Assembly: GCA_025667525.1 (NCBI GenBank)
Contig: CM046880.1
Location: 593,253,895 to 593,317,894, forward strand
Direction of reading: 5' to 3'
Length of the DNA stretch: 64,000 nt
Source of the DNA: Glebionis coronaria
Lineage: Eukaryota > Streptophyta > Magnoliopsida > Asterales > Asteraceae
A program made the translations under genes and the position numbers. The notes under the pieces were generated by a model. That model was not told the DNA's origin and did no database searches. It saw only the letters and a list, made by a program, of their open reading frames with translations. Position 1 is the stretch's first letter. Each line of letters begins with the position of its first letter. Positions 31,376-43,700 of this stretch are shown one piece after another.

Positions 31376-31850
31376 GAAACCCGTTTAAATTCGTCGGGTT
31401 TGAGGTGATTCGGGTTAACTCGGTTCTCTAAATTCGGTCGAGTTTTAATTTTTTCATGTTTTTTTTAAATATGTAAATTTTATGTATTTACGACGGAATT
31501 TTATATTTACATGTTATATTGATTTGTAAATAATTTAGAGTAGTGATAAATAGACCTACTACATGGACCTACAAATAGGCCTACTCCATTCATTATTTGA
31601 CAAGTGAATAATTTATATGTGTAACAGTTTTCATGATTTTTATATATAGTTTTTGTTAATAGTTAAAGAAATTTAGTAATCGGGTTAACCCGAATTGACC
31701 CGGGTTGACCTAGATCCGGTGACTCGATCGAGTCGATTTAAAAAACGGTTTTCAAAACATTGGTTGGTTTCTGTGGTTTTAGTCGGCTTAACTTACACAT
31801 TCACTCATTTTGAGCGTATTTTAAAGAATACTTACTTGCATAAATAAACT
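31376..31850. other. Intergenic DNA, nothing recognised
   Basis: Low-complexity GGGTTGACCCGGG-like text near 31690 and otherwise AT-rich sequence. No supported feature. Confidence 0.4.
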
Positions 31851-32104
31851 ATTATCTCTATCTCATATTAAGTGTCTATAATGGAATATTTTAAGTCTAC
31901 TGAACTTTTACCATAAATATTCATATTTATGTTATATAATACTTGATAACGTTATATGAATAAAATTTGGTTTTCAAAGGTATTTCAAATGATATAATTT
32001 TTATAAAATAGCATGTAACACAAATAAAGATATTTATGGTCAAACTTAGATAAGAGAGACTAAAAATAGTAAAAAAGGAACACTTATTATGGGACGGAGG
32101 GAGT
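31851..32104. mobile_element. Stowaway-type MITE (Tc1/mariner)
   Basis: The right end CACTTATTATGGGACGGAGG GAG followed by TA is the classic Stowaway terminus (CTCCCTCCGTCCCA on the other strand). The left end near 31851 is a degraded inverted match (CTCTATCTCATATTAAGTG). About 254 bp, the usual size, with no coding capacity. Confidence 0.8.
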
Positions 32105-32109
32105 ATATA

Positions 32110-33915
32110 GTTTGTCGGGTTTAACAAAATTGGACTCTGGAATTTTTTTTATAACAAATCTCATCTTTTTTATTTTGACCCAAATCAGGTTTGATCTCTT
32201 GACCACTAGTCCCGTTAAGGAACAAGCATGATATTGAACTAGTGTCAAGGGATCAAACCCGATATGAATTTATTGGTTAAGAGACCAAACCCGATATGGG
32301 TAAAAAACCATGAGGATATGATATGTTAGAAAAACTTTTATGAACTAATTTCGTTAAATCAGACAAACTACATGAACGTTTAATGTAATTAACTCTTTTA
32401 AAAAACTAATATTCCTCATTTTATATAAGACAATACAAGGTAAGAAGTGTCAACACTAAGGGTCCGTTTGGTTTAAAGTCGGGTTTTACTTTAAGTTTGG
32501 GTTTATAAAGTAGTGGGTTTAGGATTGGGTAAGATTTAAATTTTTTGTAGGATTTAATAAATGATGTGAGAGAAAAAAGTAAATTTGTTTGTTTTAATAT
32601 TATTTTTTAATATTATTTTAAAATTTAAATAAAATAAAAATTATTTAAATAAATAATTTATTAATTAAACATAATGAAATATGTGGTTTAAATTTGTTCC
32701 ACTATTATAGTACTGGCTATTTGTCAGTACACCCAACAAAAACCAAGAACCTATGGTGGGTTTAGAAAAACTGATTTTTTTGGTCAAAATCCTCTACTAA
32801 TACCACTAACGTTTGTACCAAACAATGGATTTTAAATTCTTTGAACCTAAACCCGAGAAAACCTACATACCAAACTGCACCTAATACAATCACTTAAACA
32901 AATAGATTACACATCATTAAATATATTTTGTTATTAATTGAGTGCTTTAGTAAAAAGTAACAGTCACACATAACAAAAATCTCTAGGGTTTTTTTTAGAA
33001 AATTCACTGGTACACACTTTCGAAATAACATAATAGTGTCTAAACTAGTTATAGAATGTTCATATAATAGCCCACTTTCAAAGCGTGTAGAACTTTATTT
33101 TCAATTAGGTTTAATATAAATGGGGATGCTTTCACATACAACACGCTTAGTTCATATAAAAAAGTATAAGGCAATGGCCCCCCTTTCATAGACTCAGTTT
33201 TTGGTTTTGGTTGGTTTTGAATTTCTGATTAATTTTCAGCTGGTGAACTTAGCTTAGTTTTTACGTTCGCACATTTTTAGATTTTAAAAAATAGTTTACT
33301 GCATAAATCCATGTGGTTTGTCGGATTTAACGAAATTGATCTTTATAAACTTTTTTAACATATTATCTCCTTGTGATTTTGACCCGTATCATGTTTGATC
33401 TTTTGACCACTAATCCCGTTAGGGACTAAGCCCGATATTAAACTAGTATTAATGGACTAGTGTTAATAGACCAAACTTGATACGGACATAGTGTTCAAGG
33501 AACCAAATTCGATATGGGTCAAAAACCATGAAGAGATGATCCGTTATGAAAATGTGGACAAACTACATGAACGTTTTATGCGATTAACTACTTAAAAAAC
33601 GTTCATATTTCTCATTATATATAAGCCAAGACAACATAAGAAGCGTCAAAACTAATACAATCAATTAAGACAAATAGATTACACATCACTAAATGATTTT
33701 TTTATTAAATGGGTGCTTAAGTAAAAAGTAAAAGTCATACACAATAAAAATTTCTAGGACTTTTTTAGAAAAGTCATTAGTACATACTTTCGAAATACCA
33801 GTATTAGAGAGTCTAAACTAGTTATAGAATGTTTATAGAATAATTCACTTTGAAAGCTTGTAGAACTTTATTTACAATCAAGAATAATATAAATGGGATG
33901 CTTTCTCATATAACC
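32110..33915. repeat. Old tandem duplication (two units)
   Basis: Unit 1 (about 32110-33150) and unit 2 (about 33315-33915) share long stretches (TTTGATCTTTTGACCACTA, GACAAACTACATGAACGTTT, CTAAACTAGTTATAGAATGT). Unit 1 is longer because of a MITE insertion. No gene recognised in either. Confidence 0.8.
32460..32881. mobile_element. PIF/Harbinger-like MITE in tandem unit 1
   Basis: 422 bp with ends GGGTCCGTTTGGTTT and ATACCAAACTGCACC, flanked by TAA (32457-32459, 32882-32884). The second tandem unit near 33650 reads AAAACTAATACAATC without it, giving an exact empty site. Confidence 0.85.
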
Positions 33916-33916
33916 A

Positions 33917-34291
33917 AGATTCTAAATAGCGTGAGGCGTGGTGCGATGACACCATCAAACCTCAAGCATTAGCGACTAAAGCGAAGCTTTTACGTTTTTA
34001 AGGTGTGATTTAAGACGACACAGATTATGAAAATATGTGTTATTCTATATATATCAAGTTTACAAAAAACATTTCACATAATTAATAATGATAAAAAAAC
34101 TATTACATGTTATTTTTTTCATTTAATTTTTTTTGCCAAAGTTAGATCTAAAAAACTCGTCAAGCTTCACGCAAAGGCACGCCTTTCCCGTCTTATCTCA
34201 CGCCACGCCTAGAGAAAACGTCTTGGTATGTTTCGTAACGTGAAGACCACGCATCACGCCTTAGCGACGCCTTGGCAACCCTTTAGAACCA
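33917..34291. mobile_element. Foldback MITE-like element
   Basis: Ends ATTCTAAATAGCGTGAGGCG and GCGACGCCTTGGCAACCC...TTTAGAACC form long imperfect inverted repeats with repeated GGCGTG/CACGCC blocks. The interior is AT-rich and non-coding. Superfamily not determined. Confidence 0.5.
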
Positions 34292-34439
34292 TGCATACAA
34301 CACATTATAATCACCCCCTAAAATGCCTAAATATTTATCATCTCTTCTCTCATTTTATGGAAACAATGTGGTTTGGTTTTTATGTGTGTGCATTTAAAGT
34401 AATAGAAGAACAAATGATTTGATTCTCGTCTTGTAAAGT

Positions 34440-35600
34440 CCATCACTAACTCGACGAGCTTGAGCACTGCCGCATAGTTGGAGTAGTTCATCTTCAAAAA
34501 CATCAATCTCTCCGTCTCCCTTTATCTTCAAATCATGACTTATTTTCTTGGTTGTTTCCCTCACATTTTTTCCTAGCTTACCCAACACTACTTTCTCCAC
34601 AACCTCAGCAACCTTGGGTTCGCTACGCACGCCATTCCCATCTCCCAGTACCTTTTTTTTGAACCTAAGCTCCACAACTAAATTAGCGTTAACAGGCCGG
34701 TAAAGATGCATTGGCATAGCAATTTTTTGAACAACAAATTTCATAGCTTCCACAACCGAACTCCAACCACAATGACTCACGAAAAACCTGTATTTTTCTA
34801 TGATAAATTTTTTGCTTGTGGGGCCTACCTTCGACTACTAAACCCATATTTTGCACCATTTCGAGAAACTCTTGTGGCAAAGTTTGTTCCATAGTAAGAG
34901 TATGACCTCTTGGAAGTTTAGCACCTAAATAAAGTTCACATTGATGTTATTTTTTTCAAATCGACTTCCAAAAGAAACAAAACAGTGGATCTAGTAGTTT
35001 TGTGTCAAGCCATTGGATCCTATTATTCTGCTCATTGTCCAACAACCCTATTACCGGTCAATTCAGTAAAGTAATAAGCATACTTACCTTCAGTCTTTTT
35101 AAAAGAGTTAGCAAGAATAATACTAGACAAACTGTCAACACCTTCCATGACACATCTTTATCTTTACGCCCATTAGCCTCACTCTCAAAAACCTCCTTCA
35201 CATTCCAATACTCATAACCACGCTAGTAAATAGTCTTATACTAGAAAAGTTGTTCCTTTCTTCTTGTAAAGATTTTACATGTTACTAGCCATAGATTCAC
35301 TAGTAGTAATGAACAACACATAAGGAATACCAATGGATGCATCCGCAACCGTAGCCGACGACTGAATCATGTCATTAGTGAGCAAATCGGGATTGCGGTT
35401 TAACACGATTTTAGCAAACTTCGGACATTATCCATAAGATTAGAAGGTAAGGCATTTGTGGTATGAAGCTCAACGGGAAGGCCGGATAACGGAGTAAGGT
35501 TAAGTTCAATTAGACTAATTGACTTGTTTTGAGCAACTTGTTAAATAAAGTCAAGGTTAACATGAGTCGAACAAAGGTAGATATTAAATCGTTTAGTTAG
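34440..35600 (-). pseudogene. UDP-glycosyltransferase pseudogene (UGT91/94-like)
   Basis: Minus strand, pieces in family order across frameshifts: NIYLCSTHVNL (about 35590), LPVELHTTNALPSNLMDN (about 35480), GIPYVLFITTSES, ESEANGRKDKD, IQWLDTK, LPQEFLEMVQNMGLVVEG, then SHCGWSSVVEAM (from 34777) and MPMHL-RPVNA-LVVEL. The last stretch, to about 34460, reads VAEVVEKVV ... DELLQLCG. SHCGWSS is the PSPG core, and the D/Q that usually close the box are Y and R here. The N-terminus is missing and several shifts and stops break the frame. The group assignment, sugar-on-sugar transferases of the UGT91/94 type, is from memory. Confidence 0.82.
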
Positions 35601-36190
35601 AACTAGTTTTTTTATAGTTATAGAAATTGAGAAAATGAAAAGATGTGTAAGACCCATGCAAGCCACTTTCATTTAATTAATTCAACTAAACATAATAACT
35701 ACTAACACAATAACAAAACTATAAAGTTTTGACTTCACATTTTATTTAATAGAAGTTGCCATATATATTCAAACATTGAAATACCTAAGGCAACAACAAA
35801 ACTATAAACTTTTTGGAGCAAAGAGAGTAACACTGATATATGAAGATAAACGACAAACATGTAACTTAAGCATGAGCATTTTTTACAACATTATGCAACT
35901 TCAGAAATGGTTGGTTCAATGGGTAACCTTAACACATGATCCTGCCATTTCCCAATGATCGCACCAACCTTAGGCAAGGTCCATACAGAGTTTTTTTCCA
36001 ACTTACACAATAACCCACAAAACAAAAATAAAATAATTGGAACAACTGTAACTGAACTATGAATATGATCTCGTAACTATAAACCCTATCATTTCCCTAA
36101 CTCTACTCCCATTAAAAATCTATAAAGCAGCAAAACCCCTTTTACATGTACCTTTTTTTTCTAAAAATATATAACTTCACAATCACTAAA
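35601..36190. other. Intergenic DNA, nothing recognised
   Basis: AT-rich. No feature I can support. Confidence 0.4.
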
Positions 36191-36544
36191 GTGTTCGGAA
36201 TTTGCTTTTATTCTTCTACTTTTCTGCTTATTTTTAAGCAGAAGCAGTTTTGTGTTATCCAAAATGCTTATGCTCATCTGCTTATTTTAAGATAAAATAA
36301 CAAGATTCCGATAAGCACGTAGGAAGCTGCTTATTTTAAAGTGCTTATTTTAGCTAAAACTAAAACTACGTTTTTTTACAAACATATTTAACTTAAAACC
36401 TTTTATTTATGATATGACTCTGTAACTTTGCAATAAATAACTATTTTCTCCAGGTATTCCTATCAATTGTTACAAGATAAACATATCCAAACACGATTTC
36501 CATAAGTACTCATTCTGATAAAAATAATAAGCAATTCCAAACAC
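36191..36544. mobile_element. MITE-like element
   Basis: Ends GTGTTCGGAATTTGCTT and AAGCAATTCCAAACAC are inverted repeats about 354 bp apart. The interior has repeated TGCTTATTTTAAG text and no ORF. Probably a hAT-like or related MITE; no clear target duplication. Confidence 0.55.
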
Positions 36545-36965
36545 ATACTAACAAAACAAACCGCTCAAGTCTAAAACTATCCCAATACAAAAAAATACTC
36601 GCTAAAAACCAACAAGTACCCCCCCCCCCCCACACAACACCAAATCAAAAACCAACAAATACCCGACTCAAAATATTCGATTCGGAAGCAAATTAAACCC
36701 GTAAACCCTAACAAACCCCTACTAATTACAAACCACAACACCAAATCATTAGCCAAGACAAATTAAACCCATAAACCATAATCAACCAATTAACCTCTTA
36801 AACCCTAACAAAATCCTACCATTTACAAACCATAAACCAACATCAAAAATAAACAAATACCTATTTCAAAGTATCCAATTATAAAACAAATTAAACCCAT
36901 AAAACTTATGATCCCTACCTTTACAAACCACAACATAATATGAGAAAGCAATAAATACCCAATTA
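36545..36965. other. Sequence upstream of the H fragment, with a poly-C run
   Basis: A C-rich, A-rich stretch including a homopolymer of 12 or more C (about 36619-36631) and scattered AAACCCTAA words. It is not a telomere-type array. No gene. Confidence 0.45.
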
Positions 36966-38118
36966 AAAAGGGTTTAGTGACGATGAAGAAACGGTTGAGG
37001 CTGGCGATGATATGGATACTAATGACACTCAGGTTCCGCCTCAACCAAAACAAAAGCCTCAGTCCCCCTCCGCCCTCGGACATACAGCCCTCCCTTGAGG
37101 CTTAACAAAATCCCTCCCCTGAGGTATCCCAACAAAAGGAGCCCTCCCCTGAGGCGTCACCATCAAAGCCCTCCCATGAGTCACAACTTGACACCTCTTC
37201 ACTAGGGACTCAGACTATGACTCTGGACTCAAAATTCGATGATAACAAACCTATCACCGAGAAGGTACTCTATAATACTTTTAGGGCGTTTCTAAACATC
37301 TCTATGAGAACTTGAGGACAGATGTTGCTCAGAAATATGAGGATCTCTCTACCACAACCACCACCATACTTAAAGAATTTAGGGAGTATAGTGATCATTA
37401 TGGTGAAGCTGAGGAGAAAATGATGATTGTTCATCAGTGATATCAACACCAGCCATGAGGCTTAGGAGAAAAAGTTGTTCACTTTTTTAAATAAGGCCCT
37501 TCCTACTATTGAAGCAAATATCTCCTTAAAAAGTACTTTGGATGGGCTTTTTACTAGCACAACTGAGTCTACCTTAAAAGTTGGTCAGCTTTTGGATAAA
37601 CTCAAGGATGACAGGTTGTCAGAAATCTTCGCTCAGTTGGCAGCTCATTAGGCTGAACTTCAAGCCGTCAGGACCAAGTCCCATTTATGAAGATATTCAT
37701 ATAGATCCTGAGGTTGAGTTTTAGCTAAGCAAAGCGGCTAAGGGGTACATGGAAAATGTTACAAATCTCTCTAAGATTTCTCAGTATCTTAAGGACACTG
37801 ATATTGCCCACCTTAGGACACGAATAACCATCATGGATAATACGCATGCTATTATCCAAGCAAATGTGCAGACTATCAAGGGTGATACTCAGTCCATGAA
37901 GGAGATGGTCACTGAGATGTTTAAAGCCTTTTAGGGATCCACCACTCCCTCTTCCTCAGGACCCTCTACACTTACAAAAGTTGGAATCAGTGAACCTGAT
38001 CCTTCAACTTTTTAGGGGGAGAGTGAAGCAGAAAAACTCCTAACATGGGAAGAACCTCCATCTCAAACTAAGGGGGAGCATGCTCAGATGGAGATAGTGG
38101 CACCTGAAATACCAAACT
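36966..38118 (+). pseudogene. Decayed retroelement ORF, 5' part ('H left')
   Basis: Coding-like but stop-ridden: VPPQPKQKPQSPPPPS, then QKEPSPEASPSKPSHESQ, several degenerate pieces, then a clean stretch (37749-37933) ending MKEMVTEMFKAF, and EEPPSQTKGEHAQME before the C LTR. By memory this is the upstream half of the ORF whose downstream half is 6052-7190. The two halves join in frame at a CCAAA repeated at both junctions. Confidence 0.55.
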
Positions 38119-38660
38119 TGAAACGCCCTGACTCGAGTAATTTTTTCTTTTTTTTTATATAACAAAAAATCTCGAAATGGATCCTTTACTTACAAAACAT
38201 ACCCACGAACTACTAAGTCATTTAAGACTGGTTAATTTAAGACTAATGAAAACATTGGAGCATTACAAGCAATACCAAGTGCAAGGAAAGAGTCGCTCGA
38301 ATCTAACCGAGCGTAAGCGTATTCTTTTCTTAATGCACTCCTAGCTACCATCTACGAGCTCCAACTTATCCTACAATAACCTACAAAAACATAGAACTTA
38401 GAACGGTAAGTCCTTTTGACTTAGTGAGATAACAAGGTCTGAGAAATCTTGCAATTCTGTAACGTGGTTCTATAAAAAATAATTCTATATTAGGTACGAG
38501 ATATAGTCGTCTTGCACCTGTATCATGTACATATATAATTTATGGCATCTGATATGACTAGACGATACTCAATCATCTTGTTCTGCGTAATAACGTCCCT
38601 AGCCGACGAGTACTCGTCTTGGGACACTAATAAAACATTTTGCTTGTTTAATTGGGTCAT

Positions 38661-38780
38661 CCACGAAGGACGTAAGTACTAATTAAAGTACAGGTCATCC
38701 ACTTAGGATGCTTTGGTCATCCTCATAGGACGTCATTGTCATCCACTTAGGACGCTCGGGTCATCCACTTAGGACACTTG
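38661..38780. repeat. Minisatellite GTCATCCACTTAGGACG in LTR C
   Basis: Five to six units of GGTCATCCACTTAGGACG(C) with 1-3 changes each, directly before the Athila-like insertion. Confidence 0.85.
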
Positions 38781-39249
38781 GGTTAACATGACTACTTAAC
38801 ATGGTTATTAATAAGTGTGAAAACACTTATCCTTTTACCACTTATTTCCAATAATAACAAGACCAAAACGTGTGATTTATGTCGTAAAAGTCGGAATTAT
38901 GCATGGTTTGTGTTTTTATTGTGTTTTAGGACCAAAATATGAAAAAGGAAGAAAACACGGGTTTTCACGGGCTTTTATCGAAGAAAACGGGAAAAGACGA
39001 AGTCAAAAGATCAAGAGTGCAAAAAGAACGGAAGTCCAAGGCCTATTCTGAAGATTTATCGAAGAAAAAGTCTAAAGACGGAAGTTTAACGAAGTCGAAG
39101 AACTTAAGTCTAATAGAAGAAGAGAAAATTAAAAGACAAGTTCAAATCCCGAGACGACATCGAGAAAAGACAAAGAATTAAAGTCGAGTCGAGAAGACGT
39201 GAAGAAAGCAAGAAAGAAGATGCAACACATGCACTCCTTCCACCTTCCC

Positions 39250-39257
39250 TATAAATA
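39250..39257 (+). promoter_or_regulatory. TATA box of the 5' LTR
   Basis: TATAAATA in CCCTATAAATACCC. The likely start of genomic RNA is about 30 bp downstream. The same box occurs in the 3' LTR at 48876-48883. Confidence 0.7.
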
Positions 39258-39847
39258 CCCTCCTAATAGTCATTAGGAGGGAGTTAGTTAGTCTTTAATT
39301 TTAGTTTTTCATTTTCACTTTTCTAGTTTTAGAGAGAGAAAGTCTTAAACTTTCTCTCACTAAGTTTCATCTTTTCTCTTAATCTTTCAAGATTAAACAT
39401 TTGTATTGCTTATTTTTCATTAATCAAGTTCATTTTAAGCTTTTAATCTTTAATCTCATTCTACCTTTCTTTGATTTTAGATTGATTTTGGTGCGACTAT
39501 CATATGATCCGTGTTGTTCTTAATGATTTCGTGCTTAAAAAGTTAATCTTTTGATCATTACATAAGTTTTCATTAGATTAAGCTTTAAGATTCTTGTGCT
39601 TATTGGCTTATTTTTATGATTAGCTTATTTACTTATAAAAAGTTTTCTTTAAAAGTTCATGTTTTTATTGTTTGATCTAAAAGTTTATTTATTTTGAGGT
39701 TTGATAAGTTGATACAAGTGCTTATTTGATCCGTTTAGTTTGATTCGTTCTAGTTTTGGGAATAAGCTTACCAATATAGCTTATTTCTTGGCTTATAACC
39801 GAATCCCACTTAAATCGGAAAGGGTTTAAACCCCTTTCCGATCGCCA

Positions 39848-40190
39848 CATTCCGAGCAGCCAACAAACCCCCTTTATGATCACCCAATCGGAAAAGGGTT
39901 TTGAGTTTCCGATCAGCACCCAGTTATTCCGATCATAGTGATCGGATTAGGTAGTAATTATTCCGACGGCTGAGGGTTTGAACATTCCGATCTAGCCCCT
40001 ATTTGCAATATTCCGATTTGAGCATTTGTGTAGTATTCCGATTGAAGGAATTTGTCAAACATTCCGACGGTGCAACTTTTTATACATTCCGATCACCAGA
40101 TCGGAACATATTCCGATTTGGACTTTTAGTAACATTCCGATTGCCCCATTTTGAGTTTCCGATCAGTGGTCATTTATATTCCGATTAGAG
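39848..40190 (+). repeat. ATTCCGATC short-repeat array in the LTR
   Basis: About ten ATTCCGA(TC/TT/CGG) units, spaced 8-30 bases; repeated in the 3' LTR (49480-49815). Equivalent arrays with other units are in LTRs A and B. Confidence 0.8.
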
Positions 40191-40493
40191 TTTATTGTTT
40201 TTACATAGTTTCCTAGTGATAGTTTTGTTAAGGGTTTAAGTATTTTTCTTAATCTAGTCTTTAAGTTTTTCAAGCATTTAATTTTAACTCCTCATTTTAG
40301 TTTTAATCTTTAAACTTCTACTTTACTCAACGACACTTAAAATTTACTTGCTATTAGTTTAAAATAGATAAACAAAACCAAACCATTCTCTTGTTTCACC
40401 AAAAGACAATTGAGTCGCACTCTTAACCATTAGTCAATTCGAAAGGATTCGGACGATAAGATTTTATACTTGGTTGCAAAATCGAGTATTAAA

Positions 40494-40508
40494 TGGCGCC
40501 GCTGCCGG
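40494..40508 (+). other. Primer-binding site (tRNA-Asp type)
   Basis: TGGCGCCGCTGCCGG, two bases after the 5' LTR, complementary with one change to the 3' end of plant tRNA-Asp as I remember it, the usual Athila primer. Confidence 0.8.
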
Positions 40509-40741
40509 CTCTTTTCGTTAAGATTAACGGTTTCTAGTGAGAGACGCATTGAATTTTTGGATCCGTTCTTTGAACGTTAGTTTCCTTTCTTTAAAAATTT
40601 TCAAAAAAATCCAAAAAAATATAAAACTCTTCAAAAATACAAAAACATTGAAAAATCATCAAAAAGCAATTCTTTTTAAAAGGTTTTGCACCAAAAATAT
40701 TATATAGATATTCTCTGTGTATATTTTTCTTCTGTAGGTGT

Positions 40742-43700
40742 ATGCGTACTAGATCTTCGAACTATTCTGAGCCCGAAACTCGTGAAGATTTAGATATGGC
40801 TGGTGTTAATAACAACAATAACAACCCACCTCAACCCAATTTGAATAATAACAACAACAACAACAACAACAATGTCCTCTTACCTGATTTACGAACCATG
40901 GAGGAATTGTGTCAACCCACCATGAACGGACGCGGAGGCCCGATTGCGCCAATGCACGTCACGGCACAGGAGTTTTCGTTGAAGCATCGCATGATCCAGC
41001 AAGTGCAAACTAACCCATTTCACGGAATTCCGGATGATGATGCCAACAAACACCTCGACAAATTTATTAGCATAACCCAAAGCATGAAGTGCCCCGGTGT
41101 TTCTATGGATGACCTTCGCCTTCAACTTTTTCCCCACTCGCTTTCTCACCATGCCGAAAAATGGATTGACCGTCTTCCTAAGAATTCTATTCATACGTGG
41201 AATGACATGACTCGACGCTTTTTGTCGCGCTACTTTCCCCCATCCATGGTCACAAACCTCCGTAACCAAATCAGTGGATTCATGTAAGACAATGATGAAT
41301 CGCTTTTCGATGCTTGGGAACGGTACAATGATTTGATCGACCGCTGTCCAAATCACAACATGCTCCCCGTCACTCTCATTGATACTTTCTACAATGGTCT
41401 CACTTTTCGTGATCGTGACACGATCAATGCCGCCGCTGGTGGTACTTTTATGAAAAGGAGACCGGAGGAGTGTCGAGAGTTGATTGAAAACATGACTACT
41501 CACCACAAGAATTGGGATTCATCCGCATCCTCAAGATCTAATCAGAGAGTCAATGTTTCTTCTACTACTTCCAATCCCGAGATATCCGAACTTACTCGAC
41601 AAATCGCGAGTATGCACAAGGATTTCATGTCCATAGCCACAAACCACTTTCAACAAGCTAAAGCCGTTGCTATTTCTTGTGACACATGTGGTGGTCCTCA
41701 TTCTTATAATGATTGTCCTTCTACACAAGGCAATTTTTTTGAAAACGTTAACGCAGCTTACGGCACTTATCCCACGGGAGGCTATCAAGCCCGCCCTCAA
41801 GGAGACCGTGGCTTGCTAAGTTATAGTTCGAACAACTATCTTGCTCCACCCGATTTCCCTCCTGTAAACCAAAACCAACAACAAAGCTATAACCAAAACA
41901 ACCAATCCCAACCTCGTACTAACAATCAATATCAATCCCAACGAAACCCATACCCACCTCAAGGAAATTCTCAAGTCTACCAAGCTCCACCTCTCAATCA
42001 ACCGATGGCAGTGAGTCTAGACGTCGAGACATTCATGAAGACTAATCGGGAGATGGTGACGAATCTTCAGAGTCAAGTCCGCAACTTGAAGGGAGAAATG
42101 GCAAAACAAAGGAACGATATTCGAGCCGAGCTACGGAATGACATGGCAAAACACAACAATGAAATTCATGCAAACATGAGAGACTCTTTCAATACTCAAG
42201 CGGTTAACCTTCGTGATATGATTGGTTCGCTCATCCAAGGTAATCAACCCTCTTCTTCGGGTACTCTTCCGAGTAACACCGTTGCGAATCCAAGAGGGGA
42301 GATGAAAGCAATCACCACTCGTAGTGGAAAAGGTTATATGGAACCCGAGCTTCCTACACCTCCACCCGTGATTGTGAACACGGAAAAAGAGCAACTTTCC
42401 TCACCTCCTTCACCTTCTATCCCCATTTCCCCACCACCCGTGGTTGTGAGTGATCCTACTCCCCTTAAGCCTTCTTCTTCATCCAATATACCTTATCCTT
42501 CAAGGTTGAGGAAAGAGAAGCAAAAGAGCAAGGATGATATTCAGGTTTCAAACTTTCTAAAAATGTTTAAACAATTGAATTTTAACATCTCCTTTGCCGA
42601 GGCTCTCGCTCACATGCCCAAATACGCTAAGATGTTTAAAGATCTTCTAAGTGATAAGGAAAAGCTTCTTGACATTGCTCAGACCCAACTTAATGAGAAC
42701 TGCTCCGCAGTGCTCTTAAGGAAATTGCCCACCAAACTTGGTGATCCGGGTCGCTTCTTGATTCCTTGCAACTTCCCGGGATTAGAGAATTGCATGGCCC
42801 TAGCCGATCTAGGTGCCAGTATAAACTTAATGCCTTTAAGTGTTTGGAAGCAATTATCTCTCCCCGAGCTAGTCCCCACCAAAATGACTTTGGAATTAGC
42901 CAACCGTACGGTTGCTTATCCAGTGGGGATAGCCGAAGATGTCTTTGTTGGCGTCGACAAATTCACCTTCCCGGCGGATTTTGTCGTCGTTGACTACGAG
43001 ATGGATCCTCGTGTTCCATTAATCGTTGGACGTCCATTCCTGAGGACCGGTCGCACTCTCATTGATGTAGCCGCGGGCGAAATAATCATGAGAGTTGGTG
43101 ACGATAAAATTGTCTTCAACATGGGTAAGATTTCTAAGCAACCTTATTCATATGAGAGTGTTAATGTTATTGATGTTCTCGATGAGGCTTGTGAAGAACA
43201 TTTTCATGATGCTTGCAAAAGTACTCTTTCTTCTATACCCGATGTTGAGACCGTTGCCTCAATTGCTCTGGCATTGACTCCTTTTGGAGAAAGTGACTTG
43301 GATGATTTCGAAGCTAGCTTGGGTCCTCTCGATATTAAGTATGATAATTCGTCCACCGATTGGGATGAAAACATTCGTACTATTGAGAGACTTCTCAATG
43401 AAGACCCGTTTTCTTCTCCTTCTCCTAAAGAGGTGACTAATGATGATCCATCGTTAGTTTCACCATCTATTGAGGATCCTCCCACTCTTGAGCTTAAGAA
43501 CCTACCTCCTCATCTAGAGTACGTTTTCCTGGAAGACAACGAGAAGTTACCGGTCATCATCGCAAAGGACCTGAAAGAAGACGAAAAAGCCCGACTCATC
43601 GCCGTGTTAAAGAAGCATAAAAGAGCTATCGCTTGGAAAATCTCCGACATCCGCGGAATTGATCCTCACTTTTGCACACATAAGATTCTCATGGAGGATG

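Larger units (their letters stand above)
38809..40491 (+). repeat. 5' LTR of the complete element
   Basis: TAATAAG...GTATTA, with a TATA box at 39250 and the ATTCCGATC array at about 39848-40190. Starts TA rather than TG, as does its partner; the related LTRs A and B start TGATAGG. Confidence 0.95.

Noticed and set aside
36619..36720. Interstitial telomere repeat
   Set aside because: AAACCCTAA words are scattered and irregular, with no tandem TTTAGGG array.
40889..41506. 205-codon frame antisense to gag
   Set aside because: Shadow of the real gag-pol frame on the other strand.
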